This document shows positions 23,948 through 32,323 of a DNA stretch of 64,000 nucleotides, one piece after another (the first letter of the stretch is position 1; each line of letters opens with the position of its first letter). Under the pieces are notes generated by a model. It did no database searches, had not been told where the DNA came from, and saw nothing but the letters and a program-made list of their open reading frames with translations. Origin of the DNA: Aurantibacillus circumpalustris (lineage in GTDB: Bacteria; Bacteroidota; Bacteroidia; B-17B0; Aurantibacillaceae); assembly GCF_029625215.1 (NCBI RefSeq), contig NZ_CP121197.1, positions 3,472,001-3,536,000 on the forward strand, read 5' to 3'. The position numbers were made by a program, and so were the translations under genes.

Positions 23948-25366
23948 ATGATAAACAATGAATTTAAATTGTCCCGTGTTTTTTTACTATTAAGCTTTGT
24001 TATCTTTGCTTACATTATTTTACGCGCTTTTAATCTTTCATTTACGCACGATGAAGCCCTTAGCTACAATTTAGTTTCTGATAAAGATTATTTTGCTTAT
24101 ACTGCAAATAATCATTTACTCAACACCTTGTTAATGGCTGTTTGCGCCAATATATTTGGTGAAAGTGAACTTTCGTTAAGACTTCCCAACGTCTTGCTTT
24201 TTGCAGTTTATTTGTTTTTTTGCTTTAAACTTCTTAATACAACTAAAGAAAAAATAACGACTTTCTTTGTAATCCCACTTCTTCTTTTTAATCCCTTCGT
24301 ACTCGATTTTTTCGCGCTTGCCAGAGGTTACGGACTATCTGTAGGATTTACGATGGGAGCACTTTATTTTTTTATTGGAAAAGATTTTAGAACAGAAAAC
24401 ACGTCCAGTTACTTTAAGAGCTTTTTTTTAGCAATGTTATTTGCTTCTTTTGCCCTCTTATCAAATCTTGCGCTCATAAATTTTTACATTGCTTTATTTG
24501 TACTCTTCATAGGACAATACATCTTGTTGTATTCGAGAAACAAAGAAGAGGGTTTAAAAAGGCAGTTGCATTTTGTATTCCTTTGTATCATTTTTCTTAT
24601 TCCATTACTTTTTTCTCTTAAAACGCTTATGGTTTTACAAGAAGCAAATGGCTTGTACACTGGCGCTGGTACTTTTGACGAAAGCGTTTCATCTTTTATC
24701 GAACGCTCGTCTTATTCAATACCCTACCCTCTTTGGTTTACAGAGTTTTTACAAAGTTTTATTGAATACATTTTTCCAATTGGATTTATTATAACATTGT
24801 TGCGAAAAAACTATTATGGTCCACTGTTTAAATTAAGTTTGTTATTACTTTTTATTATTGGTGGAATTTACATCGAGCATTACTTATTTGGAGCGCTCTT
24901 TCCGCTTAGTAGAACCGGACTTTATTTTATTCCACTTTTTGGTCTTTTTTTATTTTATCTTTTTATTCAATTTAAAGAAAGCTTAACTGCTAAATGGCGA
25001 ACCACGTCTTTTATAGGTGCACTTGTATTGGTTTCAGTGCCACTAACTTTACATTTTTTAATTACAATTAACCTTTCTAATGCCTTTGAGTGGAAATATG
25101 AGACCCATACCAAAGAAGTTGTTTTTGATGTAAACGCTAGAAACAAGAATGCTGTGCTTGGGTATGACTGGATATTTGGTCCTGCTACACGCTATTATGT
25201 CAAATCACGAAAATTAGACCTAAAGGTCATCAAGTTAGAAGAAGGGACAATTTATGATCAGGATTATATTTATGAATTTCAAGATCAACTAAAAGATTCA
25301 AGTTGGAAGCCTGTAAAGGAGTTTAATGATATTCAGAGTGCTTTGTATGTGAATCCGGGGAAGTAG
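23948..25366 (+). CDS. Multispanning GT-C-like glycosyltransferase (PMT/ArnT-related)
   Basis: A 472-residue membrane protein with about 10-12 hydrophobic segments and a soluble C-terminal domain from about residue 400. The first periplasmic loop contains THDEA (33-37); an acidic DE pair there is typical of GT-C enzymes that transfer sugars from polyprenyl phosphates (PMT_2 / ArnT-like). The LARGYGLSVGF segment (about 125-135) also fits. Substrate and acceptor are unknown. I prefer the ATG at 23948; the frame extends 16 codons upstream to a TTG with a Lys-rich segment. It is monocistronic and convergent with the TPM/lemA operon 43 nt away. Confidence 0.7.
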   Translation: MINNEFKLSRVFLLLSFVIFAYIILRAFNLSFTHDEALSYNLVSDKDYFAYTANNHLLNTLLMAVCANIFGESELSLRLPNVLLFAVYLFFCFKLLNTTKEKITTFFVIPLLLFNPFVLDFFALARGYGLSVGFTMGALYFFIGKDFRTENTSSYFKSFFLAMLFASFALLSNLALINFYIALFVLFIGQYILLYSRNKEEGLKRQLHFVFLCIIFLIPLLFSLKTLMVLQEANGLYTGAGTFDESVSSFIERSSYSIPYPLWFTEFLQSFIEYIFPIGFIITLLRKNYYGPLFKLSLLLLFIIGGIYIEHYLFGALFPLSRTGLYFIPLFGLFLFYLFIQFKESLTAKWRTTSFIGALVLVSVPLTLHFLITINLSNAFEWKYETHTKEVVFDVNARNKNAVLGYDWIFGPATRYYVKSRKLDLKVIKLEEGTIYDQDYIYEFQDQLKDSSWKPVKEFNDIQSALYVNPGK

Positions 25367-25409
25367 GTTTCGGGCTTGAAGTTAGAAGTTACTGGTTATA
25401 AGTTATTGG

Positions 25410-26198
25410 TTACCAGCTACCGCCTGAACCGCCACCACCGAAGCTACCGCCACCAAAACCTCCAAATCCACCGCCAGAAGAACCACCTCCACCAAAGCTA
25501 CCACCCCCTCTACCCATACCACCTAACATGCTACCGAGTAAAAATGCACTTCCTGTTCGTGAAAAAGTGCGACCGCCGCCTCTTCCACCGCCACCAAATA
25601 AATGACGAAGAATAAAAATGACTGCAATTATAATAATGATAACCGCCATGCCACCTCCACCTTCTTTTTCGTTCGGAGCATACTCCTTTACATCAATTTC
25701 TCCTTTGGCCAACCGCATCAACACATCGGTACCCTTATTAAGCGCTTCGTAATATTGACCGTTTTTTAAATAAGGAGTAATTTCTTCGTCGCGAATTTTT
25801 TTAGTCGCAATATCCGGAATCGCGCCTTCTAGTCCACTACCAGTTGCGATGAAAATTTTTCTACCGCCATCAGAAGCCGTTGGTTTAATTAAAATCACAA
25901 TACCATTGTCCTTATCTGTCTTACCAACACCCCATTCATTACCCACTTTAAAGGCATATTCAGATGGTTCGTAACCATTTAGATCATCAACAATAACAAT
26001 AACAATTTGATTAGAAGTCTCATTGCTAAAAGCCTCTAGTTTTGCTTCCAACTGCGCAGCCTCTGTCGTATTTAAAAAATTGGGAGCCTCTTTTGAAAAA
26101 TTATTATATAAACGAGGAGGATTGGGACGTTCTACAACTTGAGCACCTAAAAGAGATACAATAAAAAATAAAAAGATGCTTAAGTTTTTTTTCATCAT
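25410..26198 (-). CDS. TPM-domain protein with Gly-rich C-terminus
   Basis: A 262-residue protein with a signal peptide (1-20), a TPM (TPM_phosphatase, YgcG-type) domain at about 35-165 (SNQIVIVIVDDLNGYEPSEY, WGVGKTDKDNGIVILI), one membrane segment (about 183-200) and a tail that is almost only Gly, Ser and Phe and ends GGSGGSW. The tail is the signature of this subfamily. Third gene of the lemA-TPM-TPM set; its ATG overlaps the stop of the preceding gene (TAATG), implying translational coupling. TPM proteins are linked to membrane protein quality control and LemA in many bacteria, but the activity here is unproven. Confidence 0.88.
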   Translation of the reverse strand: MMKKNLSIFLFFIVSLLGAQVVERPNPPRLYNNFSKEAPNFLNTTEAAQLEAKLEAFSNETSNQIVIVIVDDLNGYEPSEYAFKVGNEWGVGKTDKDNGIVILIKPTASDGGRKIFIATGSGLEGAIPDIATKKIRDEEITPYLKNGQYYEALNKGTDVLMRLAKGEIDVKEYAPNEKEGGGGMAVIIIIIAVIFILRHLFGGGGRGGGRTFSRTGSAFLLGSMLGGMGRGGGSFGGGGSSGGGFGGFGGGSFGGGGSGGSW

Positions 26199-26632
26199 TA
26201 AAAGGAAATTTCATTACTCAGTTCGTTTTTATCATCGCTTTGCAGAGGGAAAAACTTACCAAGTTGCTCACCACATTCAATAATACAACCAGCCAATCCT
26301 TCAGCCTTTTTATTCGCCTTAAACTGCTGAATTAATTTTTCAACTAAAAGTTGCCAATATTCAGCACCTAATTTTTTATGTATGCCTTCATCGCCTATAA
26401 TAGCAACCTTTCGGCTTAGTGTAGCCACATAAATCAAAACACCATTTTTCTCTTTGGTGTTATGCATACCCAAGCGCTTAAATACTTTTTGAGCAGCTTT
26501 TATTTCACTGCCAATGCAGAAGTTTTCTAAATGCAGGCGAATTTCACCTGAAGTATGCAACTCTGCTTTGGCAATTGAGTTTACCAGCAATTCTTGCTCT
26601 TGCAGACTGAAAAAATTTCTGGCAGTTGGCAT
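26198..26632 (-). CDS. Second TPM-domain protein, short form
   Basis: A 144-residue protein without signal peptide or membrane segment, carrying a TPM domain: SIAKAELHTSGEIRLHLENF, RLGMHNTKEKNGVLIYVATL, VAIIGDEGIHKKLG and a C-terminal helical segment. It lies between lemA (10 nt gap) and the longer TPM gene (stop/start overlap), so the three are one operon. The short and long TPM proteins probably act as a pair, with this one in the cytoplasm or held by the membrane partners. That pairing is inference from gene order. Confidence 0.85.
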   Translation of the reverse strand: MPTARNFFSLQEQELLVNSIAKAELHTSGEIRLHLENFCIGSEIKAAQKVFKRLGMHNTKEKNGVLIYVATLSRKVAIIGDEGIHKKLGAEYWQLLVEKLIQQFKANKKAEGLAGCIIECGEQLGKFFPLQSDDKNELSNEISF

Positions 26633-26642
26633 TTTAATTTAA

Positions 26643-27209
26643 TTATTTAGTTTCAGAAAAATCTACTTTTGGTGCATTTTCAGAACCAGCGCTTTCTTTA
26701 AATGATTCTTTCTTAGCAAATGTTTCTTTATTTAAAAACATGCTATTGATAAATCCGCGAATGTGAGAATTATATTCTTTTACCGCTTCATTGTAATTCT
26801 GACGGGCAACTGAAATTCTATTTTCTGTCCCTTCTAATTGCGACTGAAGGTCACTGAAATTAGCTGTAGAACGAATTTGAGGATATGCTTCAAATGCTAA
26901 GTTAATCGCTGTATTAATTTTTTTACCCATAATTTCCATCTCTTCAGGAGTCTTTGCATTTACAATACCTGCGCGGGCTTGCGTCACTTGAGTCAAAATT
27001 CCACGTTCATTTTCTGCAGCACCTTTTACGGTTGCAACTAATTGAGGAATAAGATCAGCTCTTCGCTGGTAAGTCGCTCCTACATTTCCCCATTTTTCAT
27101 CCACATTCTCTTGATACTTTATTGCAGTATTATAAGAACCGCGGTACATCATAAAAACAACCAATACAAATAAGAGTATGCCTCCTATAATTAATCCACT
27201 TTTTTTCAT
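26643..27209 (-). CDS. lemA: LemA family protein
   Basis: A 188-residue protein with an N-terminal membrane anchor (about 5-22) and a helical LemA domain: YQENVDEKWGNVGATYQRRA, DLIPQLVATVKGAAENERGI, then AYPQIRSTANFSDLQSQLEG. This is the standard LemA layout: short N-terminus, then a long antiparallel helical bundle. First gene of the operon with the two TPM genes. LemA/TPM operons are widespread; their role in envelope stress is suspected but not settled. About 240 nt upstream is free of genes. Confidence 0.93.
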   Translation of the reverse strand: MKKSGLIIGGILLFVLVVFMMYRGSYNTAIKYQENVDEKWGNVGATYQRRADLIPQLVATVKGAAENERGILTQVTQARAGIVNAKTPEEMEIMGKKINTAINLAFEAYPQIRSTANFSDLQSQLEGTENRISVARQNYNEAVKEYNSHIRGFINSMFLNKETFAKKESFKESAGSENAPKVDFSETK

Positions 27210-27453
27210 TTTTTTAAAATTTTATACTGTAAAAGTAATATTTAAATGCGACCTTAATAATGGTATTAACAATAATTCTATGTTTAATGACCAGTGGTAA
27301 AATTACTGGATAAACACATTAGGTGTTCGTGAAATTTAATATTTTTAATACTGATGTTATGAAATTTAAAAGCTGTTGTAGCGTTGCCCTACAAGTACAA
27401 AATTTCAAATCATTTATTATACCATATTAAATAATTTTATTGAGAAAATAACA
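27210..27453. other. Divergent intergenic region, lemA / phospholipase D
   Basis: 244 AT-rich nucleotides between divergent genes; both promoters must lie here. I see no repeat or strong hairpin. Confidence 0.5.
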
Positions 27454-28599
27454 ATGAAAAAATATCTTGATGCGGAAGATATACAACTTGTTCTAAGTGG
27501 TAAAAACTACTTTGAAGTTCTTGAGAATATTATTAATCAAAGCGAAAAAACGCTTCACCTCCAAACCTATATTTTTGAAACAGATGAAACCGGACTTAAA
27601 ATCATTGACTGTTTAAAAAATGCAGCCAAAAGAAACGTAGAAGTATATGTGCTTTCTGATGCTTACGGATCCTTTGCTTTCGATTCAGACGTTGAACAAC
27701 ATTTGCGTAAATCAGGTATCCATTTTCGTTTATACTCCCCTCTATTCTCTTCTGAAAGTGGTTTTTTTGGCAGACGTTTGCATCATAAAATTGTGGTTGC
27801 TGACAAGCGTACCGCTCTTGTAGGAGGAATCAATATTGCAAATAAATATCTTTTATCAGGTCAGGAGGAAGCCTGGCTTGACTATTCCGTGCTCGTGAAA
27901 GGAGAAGTTTGCGAATACTTACATCTTCTTTGCGAAGCTACTTATGCCAGAAAAAGAAAACGAGTCCTAATTTCCTGGGAAAACAAAATGCAATCCAATA
28001 ACTTAAGAAATTCAAAATTAATCCGATTCAGACGCAACGATTTTATAAAGCGCAAAAATGAGGTGCATCAAGGGTATGTCGAAAACATTCGTAATGCAAA
28101 AACATCTATCATAATTGTTGCTAGTTATTTTTTACCCGGCAATAATTTTCGAAGATTATTAAGACGAGCGGCGGCTCGCGGCGTTAAAATAAAAATAATT
28201 CTTGCCGGCAAATCGGATGTTGATTCTGTAAAACTAGCACAACATTATTTATATGAATTTTATTTGAAACATGGTATCGAAATTTTTGAATGGCAGAATT
28301 CGATCTTACATGGAAAAGCAATGATGGTAGACAACTCATGGGTTACAATTGGTTCATACAACCTTAATTTTTTGAGTCATTACATCAGTATAGAATTAAA
28401 TGCCGAAATTCAGGATCGAAATTTTACATCCGTTTTTTCATCGCACATAGAAAATATACTTCGAAAAGACTGCGCACACATTCAACTAGATAAATTCTTA
28501 AAAAAATTAAATTACTTTAACCGAATAAAAATTAAACTTGCCTATATATTACACAGAAGTATTATGAACATTGTTATGTTTGGCAAAAACAAAAAATAG
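27454..28599 (+). CDS. Phospholipase D-family protein, cardiolipin synthase-like
   Basis: A 381-residue protein with two complete HKD motifs: H110-x-K112-x4-D117 (HHKIVVAD) and H286-x-K288-x4-D293 (HGKAMMVD), each followed by the usual GGxN or GSxN element. This two-motif layout without N-terminal membrane segments fits ClsB/ClsC-type cardiolipin synthases or other transphosphatidylases. The Arg/Lys-rich C-terminal half suggests membrane contact. The next gene starts 17 nt downstream in the same direction and encodes a DUF457 membrane protein, so the two are likely cotranscribed. Exact substrate not determinable here. Confidence 0.87.
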   Translation: MKKYLDAEDIQLVLSGKNYFEVLENIINQSEKTLHLQTYIFETDETGLKIIDCLKNAAKRNVEVYVLSDAYGSFAFDSDVEQHLRKSGIHFRLYSPLFSSESGFFGRRLHHKIVVADKRTALVGGINIANKYLLSGQEEAWLDYSVLVKGEVCEYLHLLCEATYARKRKRVLISWENKMQSNNLRNSKLIRFRRNDFIKRKNEVHQGYVENIRNAKTSIIIVASYFLPGNNFRRLLRRAAARGVKIKIILAGKSDVDSVKLAQHYLYEFYLKHGIEIFEWQNSILHGKAMMVDNSWVTIGSYNLNFLSHYISIELNAEIQDRNFTSVFSSHIENILRKDCAHIQLDKFLKKLNYFNRIKIKLAYILHRSIMNIVMFGKNKK

Positions 28600-28616
28600 A
28601 AAAAACACTCATAAAA

Positions 28617-29636
28617 ATGGATTCAATAACACACACAGTCATTGGCGCATGTTTAGGCGAAGTAATTGCCGGCAAAAAACTTGGAAAAAAAGCGATGCTT
28701 ATTGGAGCGCTCGCAAACAATTTACCAGACATTGATGTTATTACCACTTTCTGGACCAGTCCTGCAAAAGAGTTATTAGTGCATAGGGGAATTACGCATT
28801 CAATTTTATTTGCGGTCATTGCTTCTTACTTATTAGCACTCGCATTTAAAAAACTTATCAAAAACGAGGAGGTGAGCTTAAAACAATGGTTACTTTTAAT
28901 TGGAAGCGGTTTGTTTTTACACATTCTCATAGATGCGTTTACAGCCTATGGGACGGGCTGGTTTGAGCCCTTTAGTCATTACCGGGTAAGTTTTAACACC
29001 TTGTTTATACTCGATCCTTTTTTATCTCTACCTATGATAGTAGCGAGTGTCGCCCTATTAATTGTAAAAAGAGATGCGGAACAAAAAAGAAAACGGATTG
29101 CTTTATTTGGATTATACCTGAGTCTTTTTTATTTGACGATTTGTACTTGCATAAAACTTTATGTGAACAAAACGATAGAGCAAGATTTAAAATCTAAAAA
29201 CATTTCTTACCAATCTTATCTTGCAACACCAACACCTATGAATAATATTTTATGGTATACAGTTGCAAAAAGCGGCTCAGGATTTTATATCGGCTATTAT
29301 TCAATTCTTGATAAAAACCCTACTCTCACTTGGGAATTTTTCGAAAAAAATGACTCACTCTTACAACCATTTAAAAACAACCAAGAGATTGAGTGTCTGA
29401 CCCGCTTTTCAAAAAACTATTATTGTGTTCGGGAAAAAGGTGGCTCATTGAATTTCAGTGATATTCGCTTCGGTCAAATTGGTGGATGGTACGCACCGCA
29501 AGCTCCATTTGTGTTTAATTTTGATTTGACTCTTCAAAAAAATAACAAAATTAATTTACAACAAGGCCGGTTCAAATCCATCAATAAAAAAGATTTCGAA
29601 TTATTAATCTCCAGAATCAAAGGGATTGAGAACTAG
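28617..29636 (+). CDS. DUF457/YdjM-family membrane protein (predicted metal-dependent hydrolase)
   Basis: A 339-residue protein with the YdjM/DUF457 N-terminal half: MDSITHTVIGACLGEVIAGK, then NNLPDID and HRGITHSI, whose His and Asp residues are typical of this family and could bind metal. About four to five membrane segments lie between residues 15 and 190. The C-terminal 150 residues are a soluble, mostly beta domain (LWYTVAKSGSGFYIGYYSIL, SDIRFGQIGGWYAP) characteristic of longer members. It follows the phospholipase D gene by 17 nt. Phospholipid-related function is suggested by that neighbour only. Confidence 0.85.
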   Translation: MDSITHTVIGACLGEVIAGKKLGKKAMLIGALANNLPDIDVITTFWTSPAKELLVHRGITHSILFAVIASYLLALAFKKLIKNEEVSLKQWLLLIGSGLFLHILIDAFTAYGTGWFEPFSHYRVSFNTLFILDPFLSLPMIVASVALLIVKRDAEQKRKRIALFGLYLSLFYLTICTCIKLYVNKTIEQDLKSKNISYQSYLATPTPMNNILWYTVAKSGSGFYIGYYSILDKNPTLTWEFFEKNDSLLQPFKNNQEIECLTRFSKNYYCVREKGGSLNFSDIRFGQIGGWYAPQAPFVFNFDLTLQKNNKINLQQGRFKSINKKDFELLISRIKGIEN

Positions 29637-29740
29637 TGTAAACGCAAAGGCGAAGATACAGAGAGTTTAGAAAGGATTGAAAAAAATAACTCTGTGCCAC
29701 TTCGCCTCTGTTTCTCAGTGTTGAAAATTACCGGATTTAA
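29637..29740. repeat. Imperfect hairpin of the AACGCAAAGGCG type
   Basis: AAACGCAAAGGCGAAGATAC, then AGAG, pairs with the downstream CTCTGTGCCACTTCGCCTCT, then GTTT, with a few bulges. Similar AACGCAAAGGCGCAAAG elements are scattered in many Bacteroidota genomes (from memory). It fills most of the 116-nt gap after the DUF457 gene and could act as a terminator-like or mobile repeat. Confidence 0.65.
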
Positions 29741-29752
29741 AAAAACACAGTA

Positions 29753-30565
29753 ATGAAATACAACGTTTACGAACCTTCAAAAAATCTATCAAAATATATA
29801 CGCTGCTTCTGGAGTTTAGAAAGCTTGGATTCAGACAATCAAAACGAAAAAGAACGCGTTTTTCCAGATGGGTGCTCAGAGTTAATTTTTCACTTCCATG
29901 ATTTATTTTTAATACACTATACTAATAAAGCACCTGAATTACAGGGTCGAAGCTTTATACACGGGCAGTTAAAAAAATATATGGAATTAGAAGCTACAGG
30001 AAAAATCGGTGTCTTTAGTGCAAGATTTCATCCTTACGGATTAAAATCTTTTGTAGATTTTGATGTGAATACCATTACCGGAAAAACGATTGCAATTAAA
30101 GACATATGGAAAAAAGATGGAGAAGAGCTTGAAGATAAAATACGCTCATGTGAAACTGATAAAGAGCGTATTTTAATAATTGAAGCGTTTCTTAGCTCTA
30201 AACTTAAAGAGCCTGAAGAAAAAGAAAATAAGATTGCTGACTGTGTAAATTTAATTATTGAAACGTCGGGAGGAGTAACTATTGAAGAACTCTACAAAAA
30301 AAGCAACTTAGGCAAACGACAATTCGAACGAAAATTTATTTCAACGGTTGGTCTAAGTCCCAAAGTGTTGTCCCGAATAATTCGTTTTAATAAGGTTCTC
30401 AGTTTAATTGAGAATAAGGATTTTACCAGTCTTACATCCGTTGCATATGAAGGGGGTTTTTATGACCAATCACATTTTATTAAAGACTTTAAAGATCTTA
30501 CAGGCTTAAACCCGAAGCGCTATTTTTCCGAAAACATGGATCTGGTTAAATTTTTTAATTTATAG
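29753..30565 (+). CDS. AraC-family regulator with DUF6597-type N-terminus
   Basis: A 270-residue regulator. The N-terminal part begins KYNVYEPSKNLSKYIRCFWS, typical of the DUF6597 domain, and includes FPDGCSELIFHFHD, a cupin-like core. The C-terminal AraC helix-turn-helix pair covers about 165-265, with IEELYKKSNLGKRQFERKF and GFYDQSHFIKDFKDLTGLNP. The gene is followed 71 nt later by a small lipoprotein gene in the same direction, its most likely local target. Effector unknown. Confidence 0.9.
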   Translation: MKYNVYEPSKNLSKYIRCFWSLESLDSDNQNEKERVFPDGCSELIFHFHDLFLIHYTNKAPELQGRSFIHGQLKKYMELEATGKIGVFSARFHPYGLKSFVDFDVNTITGKTIAIKDIWKKDGEELEDKIRSCETDKERILIIEAFLSSKLKEPEEKENKIADCVNLIIETSGGVTIEELYKKSNLGKRQFERKFISTVGLSPKVLSRIIRFNKVLSLIENKDFTSLTSVAYEGGFYDQSHFIKDFKDLTGLNPKRYFSENMDLVKFFNL

Positions 30566-30636
30566 AAGATGACGTTTTTTTACAATTTGGAGAATAAAAA
30601 TTAAAACACTTTTGTGTTTAAAATACTAATACAATT

Positions 30637-31134
30637 ATGGAAAAAAACAAAACAATTTGCATACTGGCAGTAACTTGCTTTTTAATTTCATGTTCAAATG
30701 AAACAAAAAACACTTCTGATATAGGAAAAATGACAATTGACCAAGCCTCCTGGATACTTGGTAAATGGCAGAATGTAAGTATTGAAGGAAGTGTTTCAGA
30801 ACACTGGGACAAATTAAATGACAGCACTTATAGTGGCCGGGGTTTATTTATTCAAGGAAAAGACACCCTATCAAAAGAAATTCTTTCCCTTGAACAACAC
30901 GGCGTTGACTTATATTATATTCCAACAGTAAATAAACAAAACGATGGTAAGGCGGTAAATTTCAAACTAAGCTCTATGAAAGAAAACGTAATGGTGTTTG
31001 AGAATCCAAGCCATGATTTTCCACAGAAAATAACGTATAACAAAATCACATCAGACTCTCTTGTGGCAACTATTTCAGGAATGGTGGAAGGAAAGGAACG
31101 CTCAGAGTCTTTTCCAATGTCTAGAGATAAATAG
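30637..31134 (+). CDS. DUF6265-family lipoprotein
   Basis: A 165-residue lipoprotein with lipobox LISC (Cys at about 19). The mature part has the DUF6265 pattern: ASWILGKWQN, EHWDKLNDSTYSGRG, VMVFENPSHDFPQKITYNKI and ISGMVEGKERSESFPMSR. The domain is predicted to be a lipocalin-like beta-barrel of unknown ligand. It lies downstream of an AraC-type regulator, which may control it. Anchored to a membrane on its periplasmic side. Confidence 0.82.
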   Translation: MEKNKTICILAVTCFLISCSNETKNTSDIGKMTIDQASWILGKWQNVSIEGSVSEHWDKLNDSTYSGRGLFIQGKDTLSKEILSLEQHGVDLYYIPTVNKQNDGKAVNFKLSSMKENVMVFENPSHDFPQKITYNKITSDSLVATISGMVEGKERSESFPMSRDK

Positions 31135-31167
31135 TGAAAATAAGCCGTGAATTAAAATCAGGTATTC

Positions 31168-32142
31168 TTAGTCGAAAGATTGAGAATCCTTTTTAGAAAG
31201 CTCAACCAATAAAGCATACTGCTCAGGTGAAAGATCGTTGTAATAATAATTAATGGGATTTACCTTTTCACCATTACGAATAACTTCATAATGAATATGC
31301 GGCGCGGTACTTAAACCTGTGCTTCCGACGTAACCTATTAACTGGCCTCGCATTATTTTTTGACCAGCCCGCGTGGCGATTTTACTCATATGTCCATAAA
31401 GCGTCTTGTAGCCAAAACCATGATCAATTACCACATGATTTCCATAACCTTGCGCCAAATTATCTGCTCTTTCCGTAACGCCATCTCCGGTTGAATAAAT
31501 AGGGGTTCCTTGTTCAGCAGAAAAATCCATTCCTGGGTGAAACTCTTTTGTTTTATAAATAGGATGGGTTCTCCAGCCAAAACCACTTGTTACTGCATGA
31601 GCCAGATCTTTTTGGTTAATTGGCATAATTGCGGGTATAGAGGCAATTAATTTTTCTTTGTTTTTCGCCAGATTTACAACTTCATCATAAGATTTCGATT
31701 GTACATAAATTTGCTTGGATAGACGGTCCATTCGTTCTGTAACAGACTTTAATAAGTCACTATTCTCATAATTATCAAAAATTGAGTATTTATCGCTTCC
31801 ACCTGAACCACCATAGCGCATAGACTTTGGTAAAGGGTCACTTTCAAAAATTGCCCTGTAAATGTTATCATCCCTATCTTCTAGATCCTTTAAAACCTCT
31901 TCTGCCTGATTCATTTTCTTGTTTAATAAATCATATTGCAAGCGGAGTGCTTCAATCTCTCTTTTCCCCTTTTTTTCGGTTGGAGAAGGCAAAAACTGCC
32001 TGGCCAGCATGATGGAAACAGTGGCAAAAACTAAACCCGTTGCTACATAGGACGAAAATTGCCAAAAACGTTGTTTAAAGGTAACTTTTACCTTTTCGTA
32101 GGTGAGAGACTTTGTATTAAACCTATACTTAACTTTTGACAT
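31168..32142 (-). CDS. M23-family peptidoglycan endopeptidase
   Basis: A 324-residue protein with one N-terminal membrane anchor (about 31-50), a coiled-coil segment (about 58-100) and a C-terminal LytM/M23 domain. Zinc and catalytic residues are present: H202 and D206 in KEFHPGMDF, and H282/H284 in APHIHYEV, with the conserved GFGWRTHPI before them. Such proteins cleave cross-links in peptidoglycan or activate amidases during envelope growth and division. It is divergent from alaS; the 181-nt gap should hold both promoters. Confidence 0.93.
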   Translation of the reverse strand: MSKVKYRFNTKSLTYEKVKVTFKQRFWQFSSYVATGLVFATVSIMLARQFLPSPTEKKGKREIEALRLQYDLLNKKMNQAEEVLKDLEDRDDNIYRAIFESDPLPKSMRYGGSGGSDKYSIFDNYENSDLLKSVTERMDRLSKQIYVQSKSYDEVVNLAKNKEKLIASIPAIMPINQKDLAHAVTSGFGWRTHPIYKTKEFHPGMDFSAEQGTPIYSTGDGVTERADNLAQGYGNHVVIDHGFGYKTLYGHMSKIATRAGQKIMRGQLIGYVGSTGLSTAPHIHYEVIRNGEKVNPINYYYNDLSPEQYALLVELSKKDSQSFD

Positions 32143-32296
32143 TTGTAAGGTCTAAATATAGTCATTTAACAAAAAATAAAATAGAAAAATCTCCTCCAAT
32201 TCATAGCGCAGTGATAGTACATTATTCTATGCCATTTCGCGCCTTATTTGAGCGCGATCTAATGAAAACTATTCTTACAAATAGCAATCAATTTAT

Positions 32297-32304
32297 TATC
32301 TTCG
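32297..32304 (+). promoter_or_regulatory. Possible -7 box of alaS (TATCTTCG)
   Basis: One base from TAnnTTTG, 19 nt upstream of the alaS ATG. Confidence 0.4.
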
Positions 32305-32323
32305 CGCTTTATTTTAAAGGTAT

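Noticed and set aside
25367-25409. Short repeats of the type GGTTATAAGTTATTGGTTACC behind the GT-C gene
   Set aside because: Too short and simple to assign. They may be part of a common low-complexity repeat and give no clear terminator.
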